Assembly: GCA_937895845.1 (NCBI GenBank)
Contig: CALBLK010000071.1
Location: forward strand, 1-64,000
Length of the DNA stretch: 64,000 nt
Source: an uncultured Prevotella sp.
Lineage (GTDB): Bacteria; Bacteroidota; Bacteroidia; Bacteroidales; Bacteroidaceae
Reading direction: 5' to 3'
This document shows positions 34,418 through 43,840 of the stretch, in pieces; the first letter of the stretch is position 1, and each line of letters starts with the position of its first letter. Under the pieces are notes generated by a model. The model searched no databases, was not told where the DNA came from, and saw nothing but the letters and a program-made list of their open reading frames with translations. The translations under genes and the position numbers were made by a program.

Positions 34418-36694
34418 ATGACTGACGACCAGCTAACAAGAGAGGCGGCCGATGACAAGATGATCACCGGGGCGTTCGACCACCTGCTGCAAACCTACAT
34501 GGCTTCGCGGCACCGGCAGAAAATTGACATCATCACCAAGGCTTTCAACTTTGCAAGGCAGGCGCACAAGGGGGTGCGACGGCTGTCGGGCGAGCCTTAC
34601 ATCATGCACCCCATCGCCGTGGCGCAGATTGCCTGCGAGGAGGTGGGGCTGGGCTCGACGAGCATCAGCGCCGCACTGCTCCACGATGTGGTGGAGGACA
34701 CCGACTACACCATCGAGGACATCGAGAACATCTTTGGCCCTAAGATTGCGCGCATCGTTGACGGACTGACCAAAATCAGCGGCGGCATCTTCGGCGAACA
34801 GGCGTCGGCACAGGCCGAGAACTTCAAGAAGCTGCTGCTCACCATGAGCGATGACATCAGGGTTATCCTCATCAAAATCTGCGACCGGCTGCACAACATG
34901 CGCACGCTGGAGAGCCAGCCGCCCAACAAGCAGTACAAGATTGCCGGCGAGACGCTCTATATCTACGCCCCGCTGGCCAACCGCCTGGGGCTGTACAAGA
35001 TAAAGACGGAGCTGGAAGACCTGAGCTTCCGCTACGAACACCCGGAGGAGTATGCATCCATCCAGAAGAAGCTGGCCTCGACACAGGCCTCGCGCCACGA
35101 ACTGTTCGACAGCTTCACACAGCCCATCAAGGAGGCCCTCGACAAGATGGGCTTCAAATACACCATCAAGGAACGCGTGAAGAGCCCTTATTCCATTTGG
35201 AACAAGATGCAGAACAAGCACGTGACGTTCGAGGAAATCTATGACATCCTGGCCGTGCGCATCATCTTCACGCCAAAGAAGCGGGAGGACGAAATCAACG
35301 AGTGCTTCAACATCTACGTGGCCATCAGCAAGATTTACAAGTCGCACCCGGACAGGCTGCGCGACTGGCTCAACCACCCAAAGGCCAACGGCTACCAGGC
35401 GCTGCACGTGACACTGATGTCGAAGCAGGGCCGGTGGATAGAGGTGCAGATCCGCTCGGACCGCATGGACGAGATTGCCGAGCAGGGATTTGCCGCACAC
35501 TGGAAATACAAGGAGGGCGACTCGGCCGAAATCTCCGAGGACGAGGGCGAGCTCAACGACTGGCTGCGCACCATCAAGGAGATTCTGGACGACCCGCAGC
35601 CCAACGCCATAGACTTTCTTGACGCCATCAAGCTGAACCTCTTCGCCTCGGAAATATTCGTATTCACGCCAAAGGGCGAAATCAAGACGATGCCGGCAGG
35701 GTGCACGGCGCTCGACTTCGCCTTCTCCATCCACACGTTCCTCGGCAGCCACTGCATCGGCGCAAAGGTGAACCACAAGCTGGTTCCGCTGAGCCACAAG
35801 CTGCAGAGCGGCGACCAGGTGGAAATACTCACGTCGAAGTCGCAGCACATACAGCCCTCGTGGGTCAACTTCGTGTCAACGGCAAAGGCACGCGCTAAGA
35901 TACAGGCCATCCTGCGGCGCGACAGCAGGGAAATCCAGAAGCGCGGCGAGGAGGTGTTCACGGAGTTCATGCAGAAGAACGGCCTGCCCGTGACGGGGGC
36001 GGCGGCCGACCGGCTCGCCGCATTCCATGACATTGACAAGCGCGAGGACTTCTACCTGGCCCTGGGCGAGAAGACCGTGATTCTAGGCGAGAAAGACATG
36101 GACGAGCTGAAAGGGAAGCGGAAGAAGGCAAGCGCGGCAAAGGGCTGGCGCAAGTTCGTACCGTTCCTTAACAGCACGCCGAAAGACCGCAAGGACGAGG
36201 GGGAGGGGCAGCCACCGCTGTTTGTGGTGCCTGAAAAGTTCGACAGGAAGAAGCCCATCTACGTCACCGACGACAACATCAAGCAGTACAAGTTCATGAA
36301 CTGCTGCCACCCGATACCGGGCGACGACATCCTGGGATTCATCGACAACAAGAACCAGATCGAGATACACAAGCGGGCATGCCCGGTGGCCGACAAGCTC
36401 AAGACAAGCTATGGCAACCGAATACTCGACGCGAAGTGGGAGATGCACAAGCGGCTGTTCTTCGACGCAACAATCCAGCTGGAGGGCATCGACCGCATAG
36501 GGCTGCTCAACGAGGTGACCAACGTGATTTCACAACAGATGAACGTCAACATCCACAAGGTGAACATCACCTGCGAGGAAGGCATCTTCACGGGCACACT
36601 GGAGCTGAGGGTCTACGACCGGGACAACGTGAAGGAGATTATGAACAACCTCAAGAAGATTGGCGACCTCAAGGAGGTGAAACAGATAATGTAG
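34418..36694 (+). CDS. relA: bifunctional (p)ppGpp synthetase/hydrolase RelA/SpoT
   Basis: Makes and degrades the stringent-response alarmone in the cytoplasm. The 758-residue protein has an N-terminal HD hydrolase domain with metal-binding His50, His64 and the LLHDVVEDT motif (His89-Asp90), so hydrolase activity is likely intact. It then has the synthetase domain (VKSPYSIWNKMQ, ANGYQALH), a TGS domain (FVFTPKGEIKTMPAGCTALDF) and a C-terminal ACT domain. The intact HD domain argues for a Rel or SpoT-type bifunctional enzyme. It is the last conserved gene of the parAB operon. Confidence 0.95.
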   Translation: MTDDQLTREAADDKMITGAFDHLLQTYMASRHRQKIDIITKAFNFARQAHKGVRRLSGEPYIMHPIAVAQIACEEVGLGSTSISAALLHDVVEDTDYTIEDIENIFGPKIARIVDGLTKISGGIFGEQASAQAENFKKLLLTMSDDIRVILIKICDRLHNMRTLESQPPNKQYKIAGETLYIYAPLANRLGLYKIKTELEDLSFRYEHPEEYASIQKKLASTQASRHELFDSFTQPIKEALDKMGFKYTIKERVKSPYSIWNKMQNKHVTFEEIYDILAVRIIFTPKKREDEINECFNIYVAISKIYKSHPDRLRDWLNHPKANGYQALHVTLMSKQGRWIEVQIRSDRMDEIAEQGFAAHWKYKEGDSAEISEDEGELNDWLRTIKEILDDPQPNAIDFLDAIKLNLFASEIFVFTPKGEIKTMPAGCTALDFAFSIHTFLGSHCIGAKVNHKLVPLSHKLQSGDQVEILTSKSQHIQPSWVNFVSTAKARAKIQAILRRDSREIQKRGEEVFTEFMQKNGLPVTGAAADRLAAFHDIDKREDFYLALGEKTVILGEKDMDELKGKRKKASAAKGWRKFVPFLNSTPKDRKDEGEGQPPLFVVPEKFDRKKPIYVTDDNIKQYKFMNCCHPIPGDDILGFIDNKNQIEIHKRACPVADKLKTSYGNRILDAKWEMHKRLFFDATIQLEGIDRIGLLNEVTNVISQQMNVNIHKVNITCEEGIFTGTLELRVYDRDNVKEIMNNLKKIGDLKEVKQIM

Positions 36695-36756
36695 AACCGC
36701 ACCTGCGCGGAAGGGCGGAGACGCAAGCGCAGGCGCAAAAGGAAGACAGGCAAAAC

Positions 36757-37719
36757 ATGAAAAGGAGATTATCCATAGCCATTGCGGCGGCACTGCTGGC
36801 GGCAGCCACCGGGTTCGCACACGAGGCAAAGGCAGCCAACCCCTACGACAACCCGGACACGCTGGTGGTGGCGAGAGACGGCACCGGCCAGTTCCGCACG
36901 GTGGACGAGGCCCTGGAGGTGTGCCGCGCGTTCATGGACTATCACAAGGTGATTCTCGTGAAAAAGGGCACCTACAAGGAAAAGCTCACGGTGCCGCAAT
37001 GGCTCACCAACATCGAAATACTGGGCGAAGACCGCGACAACACAGTGATCACCTACGACGACCATGCCAACATCAAGACTGCTGAAAGGCCCAAGGGCAT
37101 GGGCACATTCCGCACCTACACGGTAAGGGTGCAGGGAAGCTACATCACGTTCAAGAACATCACCATCGAAAACAACGCCGCAAGGCTGGGACAGGCCGTG
37201 GCACTCCACACCGAGGGCGACCACCTGCGCTTCGTCAACTGCCGGCTGCTGGGCAACCAGGACACCGTCTACACGGGCACGCCGGGCACGCGCCTGCTGT
37301 TCAAGGACTGCTATATCGAGGGAACAACCGACTTCATCTTCGGCCCGGCAACGGCGCTGTTCGAGAACTGTGAGATTCACAGCAAGGCCAACTCCTATAT
37401 CACCGCGGCATCAACACCCAAGGACCAGGCCGTCGGCTACGTGTTCGACCACTGCCGGCTGACAGCCGGCAAGGGCGTGACCAAGGTGTACCTGGGCCGC
37501 CCATGGCGCGACTACGGCTACACGCTGTTCGTGAACTGCGAGCTGGGAGCGCACATACGCCCCGAGGGATGGCACCACTGGACCAAGGAGCGCGAGCTGA
37601 CCGCACGCTACATGGAGTGCGGAAACACAGGCCCCGGGGCCGCAACGGACAAGCGCGTGAGCTGGAGCCGGCAGGTGGGCAAGAAGGAAGCGCAGCGGGC
37701 CATCGGCAGCTTCAAGTGA
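36757..37719 (+). CDS. secreted pectinesterase (carbohydrate esterase family 8)
   Basis: Removes methyl esters from homogalacturonan. The 320-residue protein has a signal peptide (residues 1-26) and the right-handed beta-helix active site: Gln146 in GQAVAL, the acid/base Asp169 in GNQDTVY, the nucleophile Asp192 in TDFIFG, and Arg248 in YLGRPW. All catalytic positions are present. The ATG at 36757 is chosen because it starts a clean signal peptide; the open frame extends upstream into relA. It is 62 bases after relA with no other pectin gene nearby, so its place in this operon looks incidental. Confidence 0.93.
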   Translation: MKRRLSIAIAAALLAAATGFAHEAKAANPYDNPDTLVVARDGTGQFRTVDEALEVCRAFMDYHKVILVKKGTYKEKLTVPQWLTNIEILGEDRDNTVITYDDHANIKTAERPKGMGTFRTYTVRVQGSYITFKNITIENNAARLGQAVALHTEGDHLRFVNCRLLGNQDTVYTGTPGTRLLFKDCYIEGTTDFIFGPATALFENCEIHSKANSYITAASTPKDQAVGYVFDHCRLTAGKGVTKVYLGRPWRDYGYTLFVNCELGAHIRPEGWHHWTKERELTARYMECGNTGPGAATDKRVSWSRQVGKKEAQRAIGSFK

Positions 37720-37799
37720 CCGCCATTGGCCAAAAGCCCGCCAAGGCCGGCCGGCCATGCACAGCAGACAATCAGACATAACGATAAAAACTTAAAATT

Positions 37800-38669
37800 A
37801 TGAGTTTAAAAATTGTAGTGCTTGCCAAGCAAGTACCCGACACCCGCAATGTGGGGAAGGACGCGATGACCGCCGAGGGCACCGTGAACCGCGCCGCACT
37901 GCCGGCTATCTTCAACCCTGAAGACCTGAACGCACTCGAACAGGCCCTGCGCCTCAAGGAGCAGAACCCGGGATCAACCGTGGGCATCCTCACCATGGGC
38001 CCTCCACGCGCGTCCGAAGTCATCCGCCAAGGCCTCTACCGCGGGGCCGACACGGGCTGGCTGCTCACCGACCGGCTGTTTGCCGGAGCCGACACGCTGG
38101 CCACAAGCTATGCGCTGGCCACGGCCATCAGGAAGATTGGCAACGTTGACATTGTCATCGGAGGACGGCAGGCCATCGACGGCGACACGGCACAGGTGGG
38201 CCCGCAGGTGGCCCAGAAGCTGGGCCTCAACCAGGTGACCTACGCCGAGGAAATACTGAAATGCGAAAACGGGAAGCTCACCATACGCCGGCAGATTGAC
38301 GGCGGCGTGGAGACCGTCGAGGCTCCCCTGCCCGTGGTGGTAACGGTAAACGGAAGCGCAGCCCCCTGCCGCCCGTGCAACGTGAAGCTGGTGATGAAAT
38401 ACAAGCGCGCCACAGCCCCGATGGAGCGCACGGCCGACATGCCTTACCAGGAACTGTATGCCCAGCGCCCCTACCTGACACTCACGCAGTGGTCGGTGGC
38501 CGACGTGGACGGCGACCCCAAGCAGTGCGGCCTCAGCGGCTCGCCAACCAAGGTGAAGGCAGTGCAGAACATCGTGTTCCAGGCCAAGGAGAGCAAGACA
38601 CTCTCAGCTTCAGACAGTGACATCGAGGGACTCGTCAAGGAGCTGCTTGACGAGAAGATTATCGGATAA
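37800..38669 (+). CDS. etfB: electron transfer flavoprotein beta subunit
   Basis: Beta (FixA-type) subunit of an electron-transfer flavoprotein that accepts electrons from acyl-CoA dehydrogenase. The 289-residue protein starts MSLKIVVLAKQVPDTRNVGK, has a conserved EDLNALEQALRLKE segment and the family motif IDGDTAQVGPQVA with the AMP/FAD loop. It is 21 bases before etfA and forms an operon with it and an acyl-CoA dehydrogenase, a common anaerobic arrangement. Whether it is bifurcating cannot be told by eye. Confidence 0.94.
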   Translation: MSLKIVVLAKQVPDTRNVGKDAMTAEGTVNRAALPAIFNPEDLNALEQALRLKEQNPGSTVGILTMGPPRASEVIRQGLYRGADTGWLLTDRLFAGADTLATSYALATAIRKIGNVDIVIGGRQAIDGDTAQVGPQVAQKLGLNQVTYAEEILKCENGKLTIRRQIDGGVETVEAPLPVVVTVNGSAAPCRPCNVKLVMKYKRATAPMERTADMPYQELYAQRPYLTLTQWSVADVDGDPKQCGLSGSPTKVKAVQNIVFQAKESKTLSASDSDIEGLVKELLDEKIIG

Positions 38670-38690
38670 GAAAAAGGGAGAGGACTAAAG

Positions 38691-39713
38691 ATGAACAACG
38701 TTTTTGTATATTGTGAGACAGAAGGCACCCAGGTACAGGAAGTGTCGCAGGAACTGCTAACCAAGGGACGCAAGCTGGCCAACCAGCTTGGCGTGGAGCT
38801 GCACGCCGTGGTTGCCGGGACAGACATCAAGGGAAAGGTGGAGCAGCAGATTCTTCCCTACGGCGTAGACAAGCTCTTTGTCTTCGACGGCAAGGGACTG
38901 TTCCCCTACACCTCAGCCCCCCACACCGACATACTCGTGAACCTCTTTAAGGAGGAGAAGCCGCAGATATGCCTCATGGGCGCCACCGTGATCGGCCGCG
39001 ACCTCGGCCCTCGCGTGTCGTCATCGCTCACCAGCGGCCTCACCGCCGACTGCACCGAACTGGAAATAGGCCCGTACGACGACAAGAAGAGCGGCCGCCA
39101 CTATGACAACCTGCTCTATCAGATTCGTCCGGCCTTTGGCGGCAACATCGTGGCCACCATCGTCAACCCCGACCACAGGCCTCAGATGGCCACCGTGCGC
39201 TCGGGTGTCATGCAGAAGGCGGCCTATGAAGGCAAGGCCAAAGGCGAGGTGGCTTACCCCGAGGTGGACAGGTATGTGTCGGCAGAGGCTTATGTTGTCA
39301 AGGTGATCGACCACCATGTGGAGGCCGCCAGGCACAACCTCAAGGGCGCACCCATCGTGGTGGCCGGCGGCTACGGCGTGGGGTCCAAGGAGGGATTCGA
39401 CCAGCTATTCCAGCTCGCCAGACTGCTCCACGGCGAGGTGGGCGGCAGCCGCGCAGCCGTGGATGCCGGATGGATAGACCACGACAGGCAGATCGGGCAG
39501 ACGGGAGTCACCGTCCACCCCAAGGTTTACATCGCCTGCGGCATCTCGGGACAGATTCAGCACATCGCCGGAATGCAGGACTCGGGCATCATCATCTCCG
39601 TGAACAGCGACCCCGAGGCTCCCATCAACAAGATTGCCGACTACGTTATCGTGGGCACGGTCGAGGAGGTTGTCCCCAAACTGATCAAATATTATAAAGC
39701 AAACAACAAGTAA
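38691..39713 (+). CDS. etfA: electron transfer flavoprotein alpha subunit
   Basis: FixB-type alpha subunit that holds FAD. The 340-residue protein has the N-terminal ETF domain (VFVYCETEGTQVQEVSQ) and the C-terminal FAD-binding signature region (AAVDAGWIDHDRQIGQTG, then PKVYIACGISGQIQH and VNSDPEAPINKIADY), which are the standard FAD contacts. It pairs with EtfB upstream and is 19 bases before the acyl-CoA dehydrogenase gene. Confidence 0.95.
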   Translation: MNNVFVYCETEGTQVQEVSQELLTKGRKLANQLGVELHAVVAGTDIKGKVEQQILPYGVDKLFVFDGKGLFPYTSAPHTDILVNLFKEEKPQICLMGATVIGRDLGPRVSSSLTSGLTADCTELEIGPYDDKKSGRHYDNLLYQIRPAFGGNIVATIVNPDHRPQMATVRSGVMQKAAYEGKAKGEVAYPEVDRYVSAEAYVVKVIDHHVEAARHNLKGAPIVVAGGYGVGSKEGFDQLFQLARLLHGEVGGSRAAVDAGWIDHDRQIGQTGVTVHPKVYIACGISGQIQHIAGMQDSGIIISVNSDPEAPINKIADYVIVGTVEEVVPKLIKYYKANNK

Positions 39714-39732
39714 CGACAGAGGCTTACAGACA

Positions 39733-41442
39733 ATGGCAAATTACTATACCGACCACCCGGTGTTCGATTTCTACCTGAATCACCCGGAAATGAAGCGCAT
39801 CGTTGAACTCAAAGAGCGCAACTTCACCGACAAGGACACGTATGCTGACGCTCCCGTTGACTTCGACGACGCCATAGAGAACTACAAACGGCTGCTCGAA
39901 ATCACAGGCGACATCGCCGCCAACATCATCGAGCCCAACAGCGAGGACGTTGACCTTGAGGGCCCGCACCTGGAGAACGGACGCATGGTTTACGCCTCCA
40001 AGACCTTTGACAACCTGGACGCCACGCGCAAGGCCGGCCTCTGGGGCGTGTCAATGCCGCGCCGCTACGGCGGCCTTAACCTGCCCATCACCCCCTACTC
40101 CATGGCCTCGGAGATTGTGGCCGCAGCCGATGCGGGCTTCCAGAACATCTGGAGCCTCCAGGACTGCATCGAGACACTCTATGAGTTTGGCTCGGAGGAG
40201 CAGCGCAAGAAGTACATCCCGCGGGTGTGCGCCGGCGAGACCATGTCAATGGACCTCACGGAGCCTGACGCCGGATCAGACCTCCAGCGCGTGATGCTCA
40301 AGGCCAGCTACGACAAGGAGAACGGCTGCTGGCGGCTGAACGGCGTGAAGCGGTTTATCACCAACGGCGACTCCGACATCCACCTGGTACTGGCACGCTC
40401 CGAGGAGGGCACGCACGACGGTCGCGGACTGTCAATGTTCATCTACGACAAGCGCGACGGAGGCGTCACTGTGCGCCACATCGAGCACAAGCTCGGCATC
40501 CACGGCTCGCCAACCTGCGAGCTGGTGTACAAGAACGCGAAGTGCGAGCTGTGCGGAAGCACCCGGCTGGGCCTCATCAAGTATGTGATGGCACTGATGA
40601 ACGGGGCGCGCCTGGGCATCGCGGCACAGAGTGTCGGCGTGAGCCAGGAGGCTTACAACGAGGCGCTGGCCTACGCCAGGGAGCGCAAGCAGTTTGACAC
40701 GGCCATCATCAACTTCCCTGCTGTGTATGACATGCTGAGCCGCATGAAGGCCAGGCTGGACGCCGGCCGGAGCATTCTCTACCAGACAGCGCGCTATGTG
40801 GACATCTACAAGGCTCTCGATGACATCGCCCGCGAGCGCAAGCTCACCCCCGAGGAGCGCGCCGAGCAGAAGAAATACACCCGGCTGGCCGACGCTTTCA
40901 CACCGCTGGCCAAGGGCATGAACTCGGAATATGCCAACCAGAACGCCTACGACGCCATCCAGATTCACGGCGGCTCGGGCTTCATCATGGAGTACAAGAG
41001 CCAGCGCCTCTACCGCGACGCGCGCATCTTCTCCATCTACGAGGGAACCACGCAGCTGCAGGTCGTGGCGGCCATCCGCTACATCACCAACGGAACTTAC
41101 CTCAACATCATCAGGGAGATGATGGAGCGCCCCATCTGCGAATGTGCGGCACCGCTGCGCGAGCGCATCGGAAAGCTGGTCGAACTGTACGAGGACGCAC
41201 TGGGCTATGTGAAGGAACAGGGCAACCAGGGCGTGCAGGACTTCCTGGCGCGCCGTCTCTACGAGATGACCGCCGACATCATCATGGCCCTCCTGCTGCT
41301 CGAGGATGCCACCCGCGCGCCCGAACTGTTCAGGAAGAGCGCCAACGTCTTCGTGCGCCATGCCGAGGCCGAGTGTACTGCCCACCACGCCTACATCAAG
41401 GCTTTCAAGGCCGAAGACCTTGAGAGTTTCAAGGCTGAGTAA
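39733..41442 (+). CDS. acyl-CoA dehydrogenase family protein
   Basis: FAD-dependent dehydrogenation of an acyl-CoA thioester, passing electrons to EtfAB. The 569-residue protein has the three-domain acyl-CoA dehydrogenase fold with SMDLTEPDAGSDLQRVMLKA (FAD-binding middle domain), the typical QIHGGSGF, and the base-bearing IYEGTTQLQ near residue 438. The C-terminal about 120 residues extend beyond the usual 380-residue enzymes, as in the long ACAD-9/very-long-chain group. In the order Bacteroidales this three-gene set is common; the acyl substrate is not known. Confidence 0.92.
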   Translation: MANYYTDHPVFDFYLNHPEMKRIVELKERNFTDKDTYADAPVDFDDAIENYKRLLEITGDIAANIIEPNSEDVDLEGPHLENGRMVYASKTFDNLDATRKAGLWGVSMPRRYGGLNLPITPYSMASEIVAAADAGFQNIWSLQDCIETLYEFGSEEQRKKYIPRVCAGETMSMDLTEPDAGSDLQRVMLKASYDKENGCWRLNGVKRFITNGDSDIHLVLARSEEGTHDGRGLSMFIYDKRDGGVTVRHIEHKLGIHGSPTCELVYKNAKCELCGSTRLGLIKYVMALMNGARLGIAAQSVGVSQEAYNEALAYARERKQFDTAIINFPAVYDMLSRMKARLDAGRSILYQTARYVDIYKALDDIARERKLTPEERAEQKKYTRLADAFTPLAKGMNSEYANQNAYDAIQIHGGSGFIMEYKSQRLYRDARIFSIYEGTTQLQVVAAIRYITNGTYLNIIREMMERPICECAAPLRERIGKLVELYEDALGYVKEQGNQGVQDFLARRLYEMTADIIMALLLLEDATRAPELFRKSANVFVRHAEAECTAHHAYIKAFKAEDLESFKAE

Positions 41443-41490
41443 GGCTGCTTGCGGCCATCTCGCAGCAAGACTGCGACAGGATTTACCCCA

Positions 41491-41530
41491 ACAAGAAGAG
41501 CGTTCGGTCGGAACGCTCTTCTTGTTTTTA
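41491..41530 (+). terminator. rho-independent terminator of the etf operon
   Basis: A 15-bp perfect stem (41491-41505 with 41511-41525) around GGTCG, followed by TTTTA. It lies 49 bases after the acyl-CoA dehydrogenase stop. Confidence 0.9.
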
Positions 41531-41532
41531 CA

Positions 41533-41734
41533 TTAAACCCAAATCGGCCATCAGACCGAAACAGGCAAAAAAAGTGAGAAGTTTTCCCTCTTTCCGCCCC
41601 TTGTCACTGTTTCTTCCGGCATCTTGCTGCCGTAAGTGTTTCGCCATAGCCCGCTATGCCTTCAACACTTACGTGGCAAGCTGCACGAAACAAACAGCAA
41701 CCCGGGACGAAATCTGATGGCCGGTTTGGGTTAA
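41533..41734. repeat. palindromically bounded repeat unit 1 (202 bp)
   Basis: The unit begins TTAAACCCAAATCGGCCATC and ends with its near reverse complement GATGGCCGGTTTGGGTTAA. An inner hairpin GTAAGTGTT / AACACTTAC encloses CATAG-CCCG-CTATG. The whole unit can fold back on itself. No transposase gene is present, so it resembles a MITE or a foldback intergenic element. It encodes no convincing protein; the long minus-strand frame across it is a by-product of the repeat. Confidence 0.8.
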
Positions 41735-41932
41735 ACCCAAATCGGCCATCAGACCGAAACAGGCAAAAGAAGTGAGAGGTTTTCCCTCTTTCCGCCCCTT
41801 GCCACTGTTTCTTCCGGCATCTTGCTGCCGTCAGTGTTTCGACATAGCCCGCTATGCCTTCAACACTTACGTGGCAAGCTGCACGAAACAAACAGCAACC
41901 CGGGACGAAATCTGATGGCCGGTATGGGTTAA
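41731..41932. repeat. palindromically bounded repeat unit 2 (202 bp)
   Basis: A second copy in direct tandem, sharing TTAA at 41731-41734 with unit 1 (period 198). It differs from unit 1 at a handful of positions, for example GTCAGTGTT in place of GTAAGTGTT in the inner stem and GGTATGGG in place of GGTTTGGG at the right end. The shared TTAA could be a target-site-like junction. Confidence 0.8.
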
Positions 41933-41979
41933 GATTTCCTGTTTTGAGCCTTATTCCGGCAAAGAATCGGCAAGACAGC

Positions 41980-42010
41980 TTGTCAAATACAGCATTTTTG
42001 CCTATTTTTG
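41980..42010 (+). promoter_or_regulatory. -33/-7 promoter of the outer-membrane protein gene
   Basis: TTG (41980-41982), a 20-base spacer, then TATTTTTG (42003-42010), 77 bases before the ATG at 42087. It starts 48 bases after the end of the repeat pair. Confidence 0.65.
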
Positions 42011-42086
42011 CAACTGTAAACAGCACTTTGCACTGTACAGACAGAAGCGCAAGCAATACCTAACATCCAAACAAAACAAGTTACTT

Positions 42087-42902
42087 ATGAGAAAATCATT
42101 CGTTATTTGCGGACTGGCCCTGCTGGGCGCATCCGCCGCTAGCGCCCAGGAGAGCGGGGAGTTCTACAAGCTGGGCAACCGCATTGGCGTGAGCGTGGGC
42201 GCCGGACTGACCGGCGTCACCATCGACGCGGCCACCTGTCTCACCCCCTACGTGGGTGTACGCGCTGGCGTTGACATCTTTCCCAACATCAAAGTGGGCA
42301 CAGAGCTTGACGTGGACGCGGGCGCCTACGGAGCTGACTTCGAACAGGAAACGGGCTACATGCTGCCCGAAACGTTCGACGTCGAGGGCAAGACGAGCAT
42401 GACCACCGGCCACGTTCTGCTTGACATCCACCCCTTCAAGACCGGGTTCCGCGTCACCGCCGGAGCCTATTTCGGCGGTTCCAAGATTATCTCAGTGTAC
42501 AACAAGGAGGACGGCGCGCTCAAGGACATCTACAAATTCAACCACGACGAGCGCTATGCCGCAGCGCTGAAAGACAGCAAGGGCATCGGCCTGAGCCTCG
42601 GCGACTACCTCCTTGCGCCCGACCACAACGGCAACGTGGCCGCCACCCTCGAGGTGGCCGGCTTCCGCCCCTATCTGGGCATCGGCTTCGGCCATGCCGT
42701 TCCGAAAAAGCGCATCGGCGTTCAGTTCGACCTCGGCGTTCAGTTCTGGGGCACGCCCAAGGTCTATGTTGACGGCGACAACGGCAAAGAGCGTCTGACA
42801 GAGGAGGACGCCGACGGCAAGGACGGCGGCGCCATCAAGGTGCTGAGCAAGATTTCCACCTACCCCAGCATGACGTTGCGCCTCACAGGCCGCATTCTCT
42901 GA
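42087..42902 (+). CDS. outer-membrane beta-barrel protein of unknown function
   Basis: A 271-residue protein with a signal peptide (KSFVICGLALLGASAASAQ) and an amphipathic beta-strand pattern, with alternating glycine-rich strands such as RIGVSVGAGLTGVTID, TPYVGVRAGVDIF and FRPYLGIGFGHAV and a C-terminal strand MTLRLTGRIL. This fits a small 8- to 12-stranded porin-like barrel. No family name is recognised. It has its own promoter and terminator. A good guess is a surface or transport barrel, but the function is unknown. Confidence 0.75.
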   Translation: MRKSFVICGLALLGASAASAQESGEFYKLGNRIGVSVGAGLTGVTIDAATCLTPYVGVRAGVDIFPNIKVGTELDVDAGAYGADFEQETGYMLPETFDVEGKTSMTTGHVLLDIHPFKTGFRVTAGAYFGGSKIISVYNKEDGALKDIYKFNHDERYAAALKDSKGIGLSLGDYLLAPDHNGNVAATLEVAGFRPYLGIGFGHAVPKKRIGVQFDLGVQFWGTPKVYVDGDNGKERLTEEDADGKDGGAIKVLSKISTYPSMTLRLTGRIL

Positions 42903-42985
42903 CGAGGCCGGGCGGCTCCGGCCCGCGCCAAAATGGCGGCGGGAGATTCACGGGAGCGTCCGCCAGGAATCCATCAAGCCATCCG

Positions 42986-43018
42986 CGAGGGAATCACAGC
43001 AGTGTGATTCCCTCGTTT
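42986..43018. terminator. bidirectional terminator between the barrel gene and cvfB
   Basis: A 13-bp perfect stem CGAGGGAATCACA / TGTGATTCCCTCG with GCAG loop, followed on the plus strand by TTTG. The stem overlaps the last codons and stop of cvfB. Confidence 0.75.
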
Positions 43019-43824
43019 GATATGGAGATGAGGCGCTGGCGGTAAAGGTCGCCCACCGCCTTCTTGAACGTCTTTTTGCTCACCTTGAACGTCATCATGA
43101 TTTCGGCGGCATCGCTCTTGTCACCCAGGTGGCAGCGCCCTTCATGCCCCTTGAGATAGGCCAGCAGCGTGGCGCTGAAGTCAAGTGTCTGCTGCCTTCC
43201 GGTGCGCTGGATGGTCACATCAATCTTTCCGTCCTGCCGGATGTGATCGATGTAGCCCGTGAGCCTGTCGCCCGTGTAGAGCTGGCGGAACACCTGGTCA
43301 TCGTAAACCAGACCGGTGTACTTGTTGTCCACAATCACCTTGAAGCCCAGGTCGGTCTTCTGCCACACCAGCAGCGGCACCGCGTCGCCGTGCCTGTATG
43401 GCGGGCGCTCGGGCGAGAGGTACTTCTCCACCTTGGCCGTGGCCATGATGCGGTAGCTGTCCTCGTCCACCTTGACATACACCACATAGCGCTTGCCCTT
43501 GACCATGCGCTGCTTCTGCTCGCGGAACGGGCAGAAGAGGTCCTTCATCAGGCCCCAGTCAAGAAACGCGCCATACTCGTTGACCCACGCCACCTCCAGG
43601 CAGGCGAACTCGCCCACCTCGGCCAGCGGCTTGAGCGTTGTGGCCACCAGGCGCTCGTCCTGGTCAAGATACAGGAACACTTCAATCTCGTCTCCGGGCT
43701 TGCACCCCTCGGGGACATACCGCGAGGGGAGCAGAATCTCCCCTGCATCGCCGCCGTCAAGGTAAAGTCCGAAGTCAACCCCTTTCACCACCTTCAGGTG
43801 GTTTGTCTTTCCAAGTTCAATCAT
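42994..43824 (-). CDS. cvfB: CvfB-family S1-like RNA-binding protein
   Basis: RNA-binding protein related to conserved virulence factor B (YitL). It has tandem S1-like domains (MIELGKTNHLKVVKGVDFGL at the start; later VAWVNEYGAFLDWGL and NKYTGLVYDDQV) followed by a C-terminal winged helix (MMTFKVSKKTFKKAVGDLYR). From the ATG at 43824 it has 276 residues, the family start; an ATG ten codons further upstream at 43854 would overlap the lolD gene. It is the last gene of the antiporter-lolD-cvfB run. The physiological role in Bacteroidales is not known. Confidence 0.88.
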   Translation of the reverse strand: MIELGKTNHLKVVKGVDFGLYLDGGDAGEILLPSRYVPEGCKPGDEIEVFLYLDQDERLVATTLKPLAEVGEFACLEVAWVNEYGAFLDWGLMKDLFCPFREQKQRMVKGKRYVVYVKVDEDSYRIMATAKVEKYLSPERPPYRHGDAVPLLVWQKTDLGFKVIVDNKYTGLVYDDQVFRQLYTGDRLTGYIDHIRQDGKIDVTIQRTGRQQTLDFSATLLAYLKGHEGRCHLGDKSDAAEIMMTFKVSKKTFKKAVGDLYRQRLISISNEGITLL

Positions 43825-43840
43825 CAGTTGTCTTTTATGC

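Noticed and set aside
41533..41932. CRISPR array or IS element
   Set aside because: Only two units of 202 bp, each palindromic, with no spacers; no transposase or cas gene nearby. Treated as a foldback repeat.
41604..42056. 150-residue minus-strand open frame with an internally repeated peptide
   Set aside because: The repeat in the peptide comes directly from the two 202-bp DNA units; it has no signal, domain or start context. It is a product of the repeat, not evidence of a gene.
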